DNA from: Candidatus Poribacteria bacterium
GTDB lineage: Bacteria > Poribacteria > WGA-4E > GCA-2687025
Assembly: GCA_028818695.1 (NCBI GenBank)
Contig: JAPPNK010000012.1
Location: 1 to 64,000, forward strand
Length of the DNA: 64,000 bases
Reading direction: 5' to 3'
Shown: positions 1 to 7,829 of the stretch, piece by piece
How positions within the stretch are numbered: the first letter of the stretch is position 1
How the letters are laid out: every line of letters begins with the position of its first letter
Notes under the pieces: generated by a model
Told to the model about the DNA's origin: nothing
The model's input: the letters and a program-made list of their open reading frames with translations, nothing else
The model's database searches: none
Position numbers and translations under genes: made by a program

Positions 1-168
1 TCCGACCTCATGCGTAAAGTTGGGACATTTGAACGAATGATCGCTCTATTGATGGGAAAAGGCGCCGCCAACCAGGCCGTCATTCCCGCGCAAGCGGGAA
101 TCCAGAGGCGCCGCAGAAACCGTCCGCGTTCGCCAGGCGGAATGTCCCAACTAAAGCGCTAGGGTCAG
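1..168 (+). repeat. Inverted-repeat element, family 1, copy A
   Basis: About 168 bp with imperfect terminal inverted repeats. The left end (gacctcatgcgtaaagttgg, running on into gaca) mirrors the right end (tgtcccaactaaagcgctag, running on into ggtcag); the shared inner part is AGTTGGGACA. The centre holds a palindrome, gtcattcccgc...gcgggaatccagag. The same left end, centre and right end recur in the same order at 57325-57495 in opposite orientation. It has no room for a transposase, so it looks like a non-autonomous MITE-like element. It may continue left of the window by a few bases. Confidence 0.75.
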
Positions 169-228
169 TCTATTCTGAACGTCGGCTTTTAAGTTGGGAG
201 AACGCTGGATGCCGCTTCTGCCTGCGGC

Positions 229-1671
229 TTAATAATACGCCGCCTGAATCGCCTCAATCCGCTTCCATGCGCCGTCCAGCGCCTCCGCATTGCCGACGTA
301 TCGAAAATAAAAGTTCAAGACGCGGCTCACATACCGCTCCGTTTCGGGCCGCAGCGGTATGTCGGAGGCGACGCGCCCCGGCCCGGCGTTGTATGCGGCG
401 ATCGCCAGGGCGTAGTTCCAATCTTTCCGTTGAAGCAGATGCGCAAAATACCGAATCCCGGCGTCCGCGTTCACCATCGGATCGAAACGCGGATCGCGCT
501 GGCGGTCCAATAAGACAGATTCAGGCAGCTGAATCCCCATATCGCGCGCCGCCCCAGGCATCAGCTGAAACAATCCAACCGCCCCTGACTTGGAGATCGC
601 GTTTGGATCAAAGCTGGACTCGGCATGGATAATCCCAAGCAGAAGCTCCGGCTCAATCCCGTACTTCCGCGAATGGCTTTCAATCAACGCGCGCAGCGAA
701 TGACGCGCCTCCTTCGGTATGTCTAGCTTCGGGTCCACCGCTGAAGGGATGAGCCGCTTCGGCGGTTCGGCTCCCTCCGGCACAACGATGATCATAGGTC
801 TGGGCGGAGGCGGAGGCGGAACGGCTGGCGGAATCGTTCCTTCCAGCGGAATGGAGATCGACAGCGAATGGTCTCCTTGCCCCGGCGTTTGACTTTCGAA
901 GTCGTAGGCGTAATGGACGGCGGCGCCCTGCGGCATATTTGCGGAGACGCCCGCCGAGAGGCGCGAGTCGCCGCGCCAGCCCGCCCGCGCCGAAAACATC
1001 CGCCAATCCGTTTCCATCCCAAAAGCGACCGTTCCGCGCGACATCTCAAAGAGAACACGCAGATCGTCCGCCGGACGAATGAGCGCCCCGTAGCGCCAGT
1101 TCCACGACTCCCCGCGGCGAATGTCCGCGCCTATCCGCGCCCATCCGTCAGGATCCATCCAGATCGTCTGGGCGCCGAACTGCACATAAGGCGACGGCGC
1201 CAAGAGCGCGCCGAGGCTGAAACCTGTATAATACGCGCCGTCGCTCAAACGCCACCGGTCGACGGTCATCCCGCCCTGCGCGTTTCCTAAGGAATAGGCG
1301 TAACCCAGTGAGGCGCGGTACTTTCCAATCCGCAGCGGAGCCAGAGGCACAGCCTGTCCCTCAACCTCGTCCAAATTCACAACCCCAAAGCTGACGGCTC
1401 CCCCGTCCGAGACGGGAAGCGCCGCCGCAAGAGAGCCTTGCGTCGCGTCTAAAAGAAAACCGGCTTTTTCGGCGTCCGCGATGAGCGCAGGATTGCCGAA
1501 CAGACTCGCTGGGTCGCCGCGCAGCGTCGTCGTGATAGAGCCGGCGCCGCGCGATCTAGCCCCTACAGCCGTATATTCTGAATCGTCGGCGGCCGCTAAC
1601 GTAAAACCGATCCAAGCGGCGGCGACGAAGCACCCAACCAACATCGTATAGCAAATCACGCGGCGGAACAC
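229..1671 (-). CDS. Outer-membrane barrel-like protein fused to lytic transglycosylase (SLT) domain
   Basis: 480 residues. A GTG start is used, preceded by GGAGAG; an in-frame stop lies just upstream, so no longer form is possible. Residues 1-27 form a signal peptide. Residues about 34-270 resemble PorV/UPF0164-type barrels: 'GARSRGAGS...DPASLFGNPAL' near the N terminus, then alternating beta-strand patterns. A proline-rich linker (PPPPPP, about 280-300) leads to a goose-lysozyme-like SLT domain at about 325-465. Its catalytic Glu sits in 'HAESSF', followed by 'GAVGLFQLMP' and 'AIAAYNAGPG'. Family knowledge: SLT domains cleave the MurNAc-GlcNAc bond of murein. It is last in a minus-strand run after a pentapeptide gene and a 34-codon ORF. 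The SLT assignment is firm; the barrel assignment is by pattern only. Confidence 0.85.
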   Translation of the reverse strand: MFRRVICYTMLVGCFVAAAWIGFTLAAADDSEYTAVGARSRGAGSITTTLRGDPASLFGNPALIADAEKAGFLLDATQGSLAAALPVSDGGAVSFGVVNLDEVEGQAVPLAPLRIGKYRASLGYAYSLGNAQGGMTVDRWRLSDGAYYTGFSLGALLAPSPYVQFGAQTIWMDPDGWARIGADIRRGESWNWRYGALIRPADDLRVLFEMSRGTVAFGMETDWRMFSARAGWRGDSRLSAGVSANMPQGAAVHYAYDFESQTPGQGDHSLSISIPLEGTIPPAVPPPPPPRPMIIVVPEGAEPPKRLIPSAVDPKLDIPKEARHSLRALIESHSRKYGIEPELLLGIIHAESSFDPNAISKSGAVGLFQLMPGAARDMGIQLPESVLLDRQRDPRFDPMVNADAGIRYFAHLLQRKDWNYALAIAAYNAGPGRVASDIPLRPETERYVSRVLNFYFRYVGNAEALDGAWKRIEAIQAAYY

Positions 1672-1725
1672 AATCTCTCCATCGCGTTGCTTTTCAAATA
1701 AAGCGGCATTGGCGTTCGACCTCCT

Positions 1726-1830
1726 TTATAATCGCGCCGTCTCATCCATTCTAAGACGCGCGTCTTTTAAAGACGCCAAAACGCCCCTGGCAGTTTCTAC
1801 TTTTTTATCTGTGGAATCGAATTTGCGCAT
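1726..1830 (-). CDS. Small ORF, 34 residues, unknown
   Basis: An ATG preceded by GGAG at good spacing starts 3 nt after the stop of the pentapeptide gene. The predicted peptide (MRKFDSTDKKVETARG..., ending ...RMDETARL) is charged and likely helical, with no membrane segment. Its TAA stop directly abuts a strong Shine-Dalgarno sequence (AGGAGG) that precedes a 17-codon reading frame overlapping the start of the barrel/SLT gene. It may be a small gene or a coupling/leader ORF. No family is recognised. Confidence 0.4.
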   Translation of the reverse strand: MRKFDSTDKKVETARGVLASLKDARLRMDETARL

Positions 1831-1833
1831 GGC

Positions 1834-2205
1834 TTACTCCAACTTCCATTCGGAACGGACGACTGCCGCCTTTGCCGACTGGGCGTCTATGCCGCTTGGC
1901 AGCTGGGTGAACTCGTCGCAGAAAGCGCCCTCCGTCAAGGCGCCTTCCATTGCCGCGCTCTCCAGATTCGCCTCTTGAAGATTCGCATGCCGCAGATCCG
2001 CGTTCGACAGGTCCGCCCCGTTCAAACGCGCTCCAAACAGATTGGCTCCAGAAAGATTTGCCCCGGCGAAATTCGCCCCCCGCAGATCCGCATGGCGCAT
2101 GTCCGCAAAACGCAGATCAACGCCGTCCGCCGCCGCATTTTGCATGCGCGCAAAACGCAGAACTGCCCAAGGCTGCAGTTTCGGTTGAGATGAAGACTTT
2201 TTCAT
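1834..2205 (-). CDS. Pentapeptide-repeat protein
   Basis: 123 residues. From about residue 28 to 95 it has a run of A(D/N)Lxx pentapeptides (VDLRFADMRHADLRGANFAG, then NLSGANLFGARLNGADLSNADLRHANLQEANL), which fold as a right-handed quadrilateral beta helix. There is no signal peptide, so it is probably cytosolic. The C-terminal 28 residues (TEGAFCDEFTQLP...) are not repetitive. It starts 9 nt after the prfB stop and is probably cotranscribed with lnt-prfB. Some pentapeptide proteins protect DNA gyrase, but nothing here shows that role; the specific function is unknown. Confidence 0.8.
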   Translation of the reverse strand: MKKSSSQPKLQPWAVLRFARMQNAAADGVDLRFADMRHADLRGANFAGANLSGANLFGARLNGADLSNADLRHANLQEANLESAAMEGALTEGAFCDEFTQLPSGIDAQSAKAAVVRSEWKLE

Positions 2206-2214
2206 AGAAAGAGC

Positions 2215-3319
2215 CTAAACTCCGGCAGCCGACTGCTTTAAATACGACTCGATGAACATGTCCAAGCCGCCGTCCATCACGGCGTTCAGATTGCCCGTCT
2301 CCGCGTTCGTGCGGTGATCCTTCACCATGCGGTAGGGATGAAACACATAGGAGCGTATCTGATTGCCGAACGCGATCTCGCTTTTTTCGCCATGCTGCTT
2401 CGCCAGCTCGGCGTCCTGTTCCGCCTGATAATGCGCAAACAGGCGCGATTTGAGAACGCGCAGCGCCGTCGCCCTGTTCTTATGCTGCGAACGTTCATTC
2501 CTGCATACAACAAAAATGCCGGTCGGAAGATGCGTCATCCGCACCGCCGAGTCGGTCATGTTTGCGTGCTGGCCGCCCGGGCCGCCGGATCGGAACGTGT
2601 CGATGCGCAGCTCGTTCTCGGCGATTTCAACCTCAATGGAGTCGTCCAGGTCGGGCGTAACATAAACCGCCGCAAAGGAGGTGTGCCGGCGCCCGCTGGA
2701 ATCGAACGGGGAGATGCGCACCAGACGATGGATGCCCGATTCGGAGCGCAGATAGCCGTAGGCGGAGGGACCTTTCACGGAGATCGTCGCGCCCTTGATG
2801 CCCGCTTGGTCGCCCGGCTGGCTGTCCAGCGCCTCCGCCTCGTAGCCGCGCGCGTCGCACCAGCGCAGATACATTCGAAACAGCATAGACGCCCAGTCCT
2901 GCGACTCGGTGCCGCCGGCGCCTGGGTTGATTGTGAGGATGGCGTCCCTGTCGTCGTGGTCGCCTTGGAGCATCATGGCGAGCTCCTGCTTCTCAACCTT
3001 CTGCGTCAAGGCTGGCAGCTGCGCCGTCAGTTCCGCCTCGATTTCGGCGTCGCTCTCCTCTTCCGCCATGAGCGCAAAATCGAGCGCGTCCGCAACCTCG
3101 CCGTTCAGCGACGTCCATGCCTCAACCGGCTTGCGCAGCTGCGCCAGACGCCTCTGCGACTTTTGAGCCGCTTCGCGGTCTGTCCAAAAATCGGCGCGTT
3201 CCGACCGCTCCTCTATCTCTGCAATCTCACTCTCTGCCGCGTCCATGTTAAAGACCGTCTCGCAACTCTAGAACTCGCTCCTTCAAGGCTTTCAATTTTG
3301 CGGCGACTTCGCTTGCCAT
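2215..3319 (-). CDS. prfB: Peptide chain release factor 2, programmed +1 frameshift
   Basis: RF2 recognises UGA/UAA and triggers peptide release. The gene lies in two frames. ATG at 3319 (AGGAG 9 nt upstream) opens 23 codons ending ...ELRDGL and then TAA at 3250-3248; the remaining 343 codons are in the +1 frame from AAC at 3249. Skipping one base at CTT-T-AAC joins them into a 367-residue protein (E. coli RF2 is 365), and the join aligns with the E. coli join LRGYL-D. The RF2 discriminator SPF ('RISPFDSSGRRHTSF') and the catalytic 'GGPGGQ' are present. The start overlaps the 3' end of lnt by 28 nt. The upstream Shine-Dalgarno-like stimulator is weak (GAGACGG). Confidence 0.93.
3247..3253 (-). 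promoter_or_regulatory. prfB: prfB recoding site CUU-UAA-C
   Basis: On the minus strand the sequence reads CTT TAA C. Peptidyl-tRNA-Leu can slip from CUU to UUU, after which AAC is read in the +1 frame. In most bacteria the slot holds UGA, giving RF2-specific feedback; here it is UAA, which both RF1 and RF2 read. Confidence 0.85.
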
Positions 3320-4896
3320 TTTTCGCGCTCCTCTCTGCGTCCGCGTATAATCATAACCGCAATGAGAGCCAACGAAGCGAATATTGACAAAAAAGAGACC
3401 CAATTTCCCCATCGCACATACAATGTTTGGTCGGTACGAGTCGATACTTCTGCCGCGATGACGCCGTTTCGGTCCGACGCCTCCACCCGATCGCCGACAA
3501 TCCGCCCATACGGATCGATAAAGCATGTAACGCCGCGATTCGCCGCCCGCACAAGCCACCGCCGAGTCTCAATTGCCCGAAAAACGGAGCAGACATTGTG
3601 CTGAGGAATCGCCGGCGTTCCGTCGTACCAGCCGTCGTTCGTCAGAACAATCAGAAGGTCGGCGCCGTTGCGGACAAATTCGCGGCTGATTTCTGAAAAC
3701 ACCGACTCGAAACAGATCGGAACGCCCGCTTTCGTTCCGGCGATCTCCAGCAGATTTGCCTGTTCCCCGAAGGCGTAATCGCCGATTCCGATCACCTTCT
3801 CCACGATAAAGCCGGGCAGAAGGCTGCGCAGCGGGATATACTCTCCGAACGGAACAAGATGCTGCTTGTTGTAAAACTGACGCGGTCCTTCCTCATGGTC
3901 GACCGCGACAGCGGAGTTAAAATAGGAGAGCGTGTCGGGATCGCGGCGCGGCGCGCCGTAGAGCAGATCGACGCCGTGCGTCTTTGGAAACTGCTCAAAC
4001 CGCTCCCGCTGCGCGTCATCCAGAGCAGGCAGCAGAACGGATGTCTCCGGCAGAACGACCGCGTCCGGCTTCAACTGCGCCGCCTTCTCCATCCGCTCCA
4101 TATAATGTTCAAAGTTTTCCTTTAGAGCGTTTCTCCGCCAGCGTTCATCCTGGGGGATATTCCCTGGGACGACAGCGAAGCGTACGGCGTTGTCTGTCGG
4201 CTGTTTTTGGTTGAGCGCCGCCGCGCCGTATAGAAACGCGAACGCGCACAACGCCAGCGCCGGCGACGACCATGCCAGCCCGCGCGTCCATTTGGGACGC
4301 TCCATGACGATAAGCGCAACCGCCGCGTTCACATACATTAAAACAAAACTGATGAGCGGCTCCCCGCCGAGTGACGCCAACTGCGCAACCGGCAAGCAAT
4401 TCCATTGCGACGCGCCCAGAGTCGCCCACGGAAAGCCTGTCAACATCCAGCTGCGCAGCCACTCGCATAATGCCCAGAAGCAGGCGGCGGCGGGCGGATA
4501 TAAGTAACGGCTTCGCGGCGCCGCCTTTACAAGAAGGACGCCGAACAACCCGACATACAGCCCAAGATACGCCGCCAGCAGGGCAGCCCCAAACGCGCCG
4601 ACGATCCACCCGAAGCGCGGCCCGACAGCCGAATACATCCCCACCTTGTAAAGCCAGCCGACGACGCCTAAAAACGCAACGAAACCGCCCAGCCATCCAT
4701 ACCAGAATCCGCGCCGCCAAGTTTCCGCCCGGCGCAGCGCCAACAGCAGCGGAACCGCCGCAAACCAGCCCGCCCAGCAAAGGCTCCAGTTCGAATGAAT
4801 CGCCGTAAACCAGTTCGGATGAATCGCCGTATAAAGCAGCGCAAAGCCCGCCAACAGCGCATACGGACGCCAGCGCTTCGGTATCTTGTCTGTCAA
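3292..4896 (-). CDS. lnt: Apolipoprotein N-acyltransferase
   Basis: 534 residues. It transfers an acyl chain from phospholipid to the N-terminal Cys of apolipoproteins at the inner membrane. The N-terminal ~220 residues form several hydrophobic segments, and the C-terminal nitrilase-like domain carries the Glu-Lys-Cys triad: Glu in 'VLPETSVLL', Lys in 'YNKQHLVPFGEYIP', Cys in 'GVPICFESVFSE'. A final membrane segment (FLSIFASLALIAVMII) ends the protein. The start is TTG, since no nearby ATG is in frame. Residues about 23-37 contain a recent 24-bp tandem duplication (TAIHPNW/TAIHSNW). Several lipoproteins in the window are plausible substrates. Confidence 0.93.
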   Translation of the reverse strand: MTDKIPKRWRPYALLAGFALLYTAIHPNWFTAIHSNWSLCWAGWFAAVPLLLALRRAETWRRGFWYGWLGGFVAFLGVVGWLYKVGMYSAVGPRFGWIVGAFGAALLAAYLGLYVGLFGVLLVKAAPRSRYLYPPAAACFWALCEWLRSWMLTGFPWATLGASQWNCLPVAQLASLGGEPLISFVLMYVNAAVALIVMERPKWTRGLAWSSPALALCAFAFLYGAAALNQKQPTDNAVRFAVVPGNIPQDERWRRNALKENFEHYMERMEKAAQLKPDAVVLPETSVLLPALDDAQRERFEQFPKTHGVDLLYGAPRRDPDTLSYFNSAVAVDHEEGPRQFYNKQHLVPFGEYIPLRSLLPGFIVEKVIGIGDYAFGEQANLLEIAGTKAGVPICFESVFSEISREFVRNGADLLIVLTNDGWYDGTPAIPQHNVCSVFRAIETRRWLVRAANRGVTCFIDPYGRIVGDRVEASDRNGVIAAEVSTRTDQTLYVRWGNWVSFLSIFASLALIAVMIIRGRREEREKWQAKSPQN

Positions 4897-4943
4897 ACCG
4901 CCCGCCTTCCTATCTCCGCATGTCTATGTTAGCGCCAAGTCGC

Positions 4944-5840
4944 TCAACGGGCGCAGTATAGGTTGATGTGCCGCCCCTCCTCGGCGCACGCCGACAACGC
5001 CTCCTCAGGCGAGACGGGGCGCAAACGCTCCCGCGCCTTCCGCGCATGCGACACATGAAACAGCGAGAAGCCATGCCCCGTCAGCTCCTGCAGGAAACGC
5101 ATCGGGTCTTCGCCGCAGGCGGTCAGCCTTTCGGGGTCCAGCTCCACGATCATTTCCATCTGTGGATTCGCCTCTAGGAGCCGCTTCATTCCTCGCAGAG
5201 CCGCAGCTTCAAAGCCCTGTATGTCCATTTTGACAAAGTCGACGCGGGGAGGGGAATCTCCAAAATAGCCGTCTAAAGCGACCATCTCCGCCTCCGCCGT
5301 CTGATGTTCGCCGTGCGCCTTTTTTTGGCGCGCAATTGGCTCTGCGACGCCCGTTTCCTCCTCGACAGACAGCAGAGCCGTTCCGCTCCGGTCGCCGACC
5401 GCCTTTCCTTCGATGACAACATGCGCCGCCTTGTTGAGCGCGCAGTTTTTTCGCAGCGTTTCAAGGTTTTTCGGCATCGGCTCAAAGGCGTACACGCGCC
5501 CCGACGGACCGACCGCGCGCGCCATCGCCAACGCAAAGCAGCCGATGTTCGCGCCGATGTCGACGGCGGTCATGCCGGGCTTGAGCCGTTTTTGCGCCGC
5601 GTCGATTTCAGGATCGTTATACTCCGCGCCGAGAAAGAGCGGGGCATGGGCGGGGTCGTCCGCGTCTGCGTAAAGCGGCATCCCGCGGTATTTTGTAAGG
5701 ACGACGCCGCGCGGCTTCAGAATCGCAAACGCGCGCTGAAACAACGGACCGACCGCCGGCGCGCTGCCGAACCCCCGCCCGTAACGCCCGCCCGCAAGAC
5801 GCTTCATCCACCGAAACAGAAAGAAGAGAAACCGCCGCAT
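4944..5840 (-). CDS. FkbM-family SAM-dependent methyltransferase
   Basis: About 298 residues from ATG 5840; a TTG at 5852, 5 nt after GGAG, is an alternative start. The SAM motif I is 'VDIGANIGCFALAMA', followed by 'VYAFEPMPKNLETLRKN' (acidic ribose-binding Glu), and the C-terminal FkbM signature is 'VDFVKMDIQGFEAAALRGM'. The family usually O-methylates sugars, lipids or polyketides. It lies between the M50-like gene and lnt with almost no spacer. The substrate cannot be told from sequence; a cell-surface glycan is a guess based on family habits. Confidence 0.85.
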   Translation of the reverse strand: MRRFLFFLFRWMKRLAGGRYGRGFGSAPAVGPLFQRAFAILKPRGVVLTKYRGMPLYADADDPAHAPLFLGAEYNDPEIDAAQKRLKPGMTAVDIGANIGCFALAMARAVGPSGRVYAFEPMPKNLETLRKNCALNKAAHVVIEGKAVGDRSGTALLSVEEETGVAEPIARQKKAHGEHQTAEAEMVALDGYFGDSPPRVDFVKMDIQGFEAAALRGMKRLLEANPQMEMIVELDPERLTACGEDPMRFLQELTGHGFSLFHVSHARKARERLRPVSPEEALSACAEEGRHINLYCAR

Positions 5841-5852
5841 GGGCGCTCTCAA

Positions 5853-6683
5853 CTAAGCTCCGTACATGTCGTATAAATCCTGCGGCTCATGCTGCGCTTC
5901 CGCCGGCTCATCCGTTTTGACAGAGGCCGCCCACACCGTCAGAGCCGTCGCAACAATGCTGATGAGTATCCACACAACCCCCCAAAAAAGCGTCTGGTTC
6001 GTTGTAGACAAAAAGGGCGGGAAGCCCGTATGTTCAGCCAGCATATGAGCGTCCGATTCCAGTTTGGGGCGGAACAGCACATCGGAGGCGATGTCGTACG
6101 TCGCATAAAGGCAGCTTCCCAAGCCGATGATGCGCATCGTCCATACCACGGCGCCTTCAATCAAAAAGAGAGAGCCGAGTATGAAAAAGAGCGCCGCGCC
6201 CAGCCCGATCGCCAAACCGGCGCCGTTGCGCATATAAAAAATGGTGATCAGCCCCGCGCCGACGCCCATCGCCATCGCCAGCGGGCGGCTGTGTTTCGTC
6301 CGGCACGAGATCATCATGATCAGAATGCCCCAGGCGAGGCTGCCGAGGTAGCCCGCTGTCAGCGTCCAGAAGCGCGAGCCGCCTATGCTTATAACATGTC
6401 CGCCCTCTTCGAATCGCACCGCCATGTCTTTGACCTCCCCGCCCGTCGCGACGGTCATGATCGCATGGCTCGCTTCATGCAGGAACACGACAAAGACCCG
6501 CAGCGGCTTCATTGGGAGGCTGTGCCAGAAACAGCCCATCACAATTGCGGCAGCCGCAAAAACCAGAACGCGCCGAATATCGAGACGGCGGCCGGACCTG
6601 CTCGGTTTCTTGCCGCCGAGGCTCCCGCCAGGGACCTCCCCAGGGCCGCCCATGTCCATATCAAAATTCGGATCGTAATTCAT
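5853..6683 (-). CDS. M50-like integral-membrane metalloprotease homologue
   Basis: 276 residues, starting with ATG after GAGGAG. 'FLHEASHAIM' (about residue 69) is an HExxH-type motif inside a membrane segment: H-E-A-S-H. It is followed by six or so hydrophobic segments, matching the peptidase M50B-like family. A second motif of the NPDG/LDG type is not obvious, so activity is uncertain. The N-terminal 30 residues are Gly-rich and soluble (GGPGEVPGGSLGGKK). It is flanked by mutY and the FkbM gene on the same strand. Fold family is fairly sure; substrate unknown. Confidence 0.75.
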   Translation of the reverse strand: MNYDPNFDMDMGGPGEVPGGSLGGKKPSRSGRRLDIRRVLVFAAAAIVMGCFWHSLPMKPLRVFVVFLHEASHAIMTVATGGEVKDMAVRFEEGGHVISIGGSRFWTLTAGYLGSLAWGILIMMISCRTKHSRPLAMAMGVGAGLITIFYMRNGAGLAIGLGAALFFILGSLFLIEGAVVWTMRIIGLGSCLYATYDIASDVLFRPKLESDAHMLAEHTGFPPFLSTTNQTLFWGVVWILISIVATALTVWAASVKTDEPAEAQHEPQDLYDMYGA

Positions 6684-6713
6684 GCGGAGGCTCCTCGCCG
6701 ATGAGTGAACGCA

Positions 6714-7829
6714 TCATGAGAATAACAGATTTTGACTAGGGTTGTCAAACGCTTTCCCGATTAAACGCCGCTGCGGAGACGAAAGCGCATACTCCGACCA
6801 GGACTCGCTGTCCGTCCATACAGCCGACTTGCATTCCAACGGCTCCAGATCGCCTCCAAGCCACTCGGCATGAACGCCATGCAGATGGATGCGGTAACGC
6901 GTCACGCTGTGGCGCAGCGATCCAAACGACCCGACAGCCCGCGAGCGAACGCCGCACACCTGCAAGCCCGCCCGCTCCGCCGCGTCTTCCACCGTCTCGC
7001 CCTCGCCCCGCTCAACGCGCGGCAGCTCCCAAAGACCCGCCCACATTTTACCGCCGGGTCCCCCGTCAGGGCGCTGCGTCAGCAAAAAACGCCGCCCCCG
7101 CATAATCATCGCCGACACATGCGTTAAGGCGGTCGTCTTCGAGCGCGGCGGAGTCTCTGGGAACCTGTCCGTCTCGCCATGCTCAAACGCTCCGCAATGC
7201 GCCGAAACTGGGCAACCGCCGCAATTCGGCTTCCGAGGGGAACACACAAGCGATCCGAGCTCCATGAGAGCCGCGTTAAAATCCTTCGGGTTTTCGTCAG
7301 GCACAAGCGCCTCGGCGATCTCCCACAGGCGCTTATTCGCCGCCCCCGTTTTCGGGTTGCCCTTGACGCGAAAGACCCGCGTCAAGACGCGCATGACGTT
7401 CCCGTCCACCACGGGCGCCGCGACCTGATACGCCGAACTCGCCACCGCGCCCGCCGTATAACGCCCGACGCCCGGCAGCGACATCAGCTCCTCCGCCGTG
7501 TCCGGAACCTGCCCGTCAAACCTGTCCATCATGATTTTCGCCGCGTCATGCAGACGGCGCGCCCGCGAGTAATACCCTAGCCCCTGCCATTGCTGGTACA
7601 CCTCGTCCAGCGGCGACTCCGCCAGAGTCTGTATGTCCGGAAAACGTTTTAAAAAACGCTCATAGTAAGGGACCGCCGTCGCCGACTGCGTCTGCTGAAG
7701 CATGATCTCCGCCGCGAAGATGTGGAACGGATCGGTCGCGCGGCGCCATGGCAGGTCGCGCTTCTCCCGCTGAAACCACGCCAGCAGCTTTTGCTGAAAC
7801 GAAGCCGCAACGCCGCTGTCAACGCTCAT
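6714..7829 (-). CDS. mutY: A/G-specific adenine glycosylase
   Basis: 371 residues. It removes A mispaired with 8-oxoG. The N-terminal HhH-GPD domain has the catalytic-helix start 'ILQQTQ'-like 'EIMLQQTQSATAVPYY' (catalytic Glu), the helix-hairpin-helix 'LMSLPGVGRYTAGAVASSAY' and the catalytic Asp in 'PVVDGNVMRVLTRV'. Four iron-sulfur cysteines lie in 'CSPRKPNCGGCPVSAHCG'. A C-terminal NUDIX-like domain (about 230-365) is the 8-oxoG reader. The start overlaps the PhyH stop by 4 nt (ATGA). Confidence 0.95.
   Translation of the reverse strand: MSVDSGVAASFQQKLLAWFQREKRDLPWRRATDPFHIFAAEIMLQQTQSATAVPYYERFLKRFPDIQTLAESPLDEVYQQWQGLGYYSRARRLHDAAKIMMDRFDGQVPDTAEELMSLPGVGRYTAGAVASSAYQVAAPVVDGNVMRVLTRVFRVKGNPKTGAANKRLWEIAEALVPDENPKDFNAALMELGSLVCSPRKPNCGGCPVSAHCGAFEHGETDRFPETPPRSKTTALTHVSAMIMRGRRFLLTQRPDGGPGGKMWAGLWELPRVERGEGETVEDAAERAGLQVCGVRSRAVGSFGSLRHSVTRYRIHLHGVHAEWLGGDLEPLECKSAVWTDSESWSEYALSSPQRRLIGKAFDNPSQNLLFS

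Noticed and set aside
77-113. The palindromic cores as CRISPR repeats
   Set aside because: Copies are single, dispersed over the window and vary; no spacer arrays and no cas genes.
1709-1978. 89-residue plus-strand frame with TATAAT-like bases upstream
   Set aside because: It lies opposite the pentapeptide gene; the TATAAT is part of the stop of the 34-codon ORF and no -35 is present.
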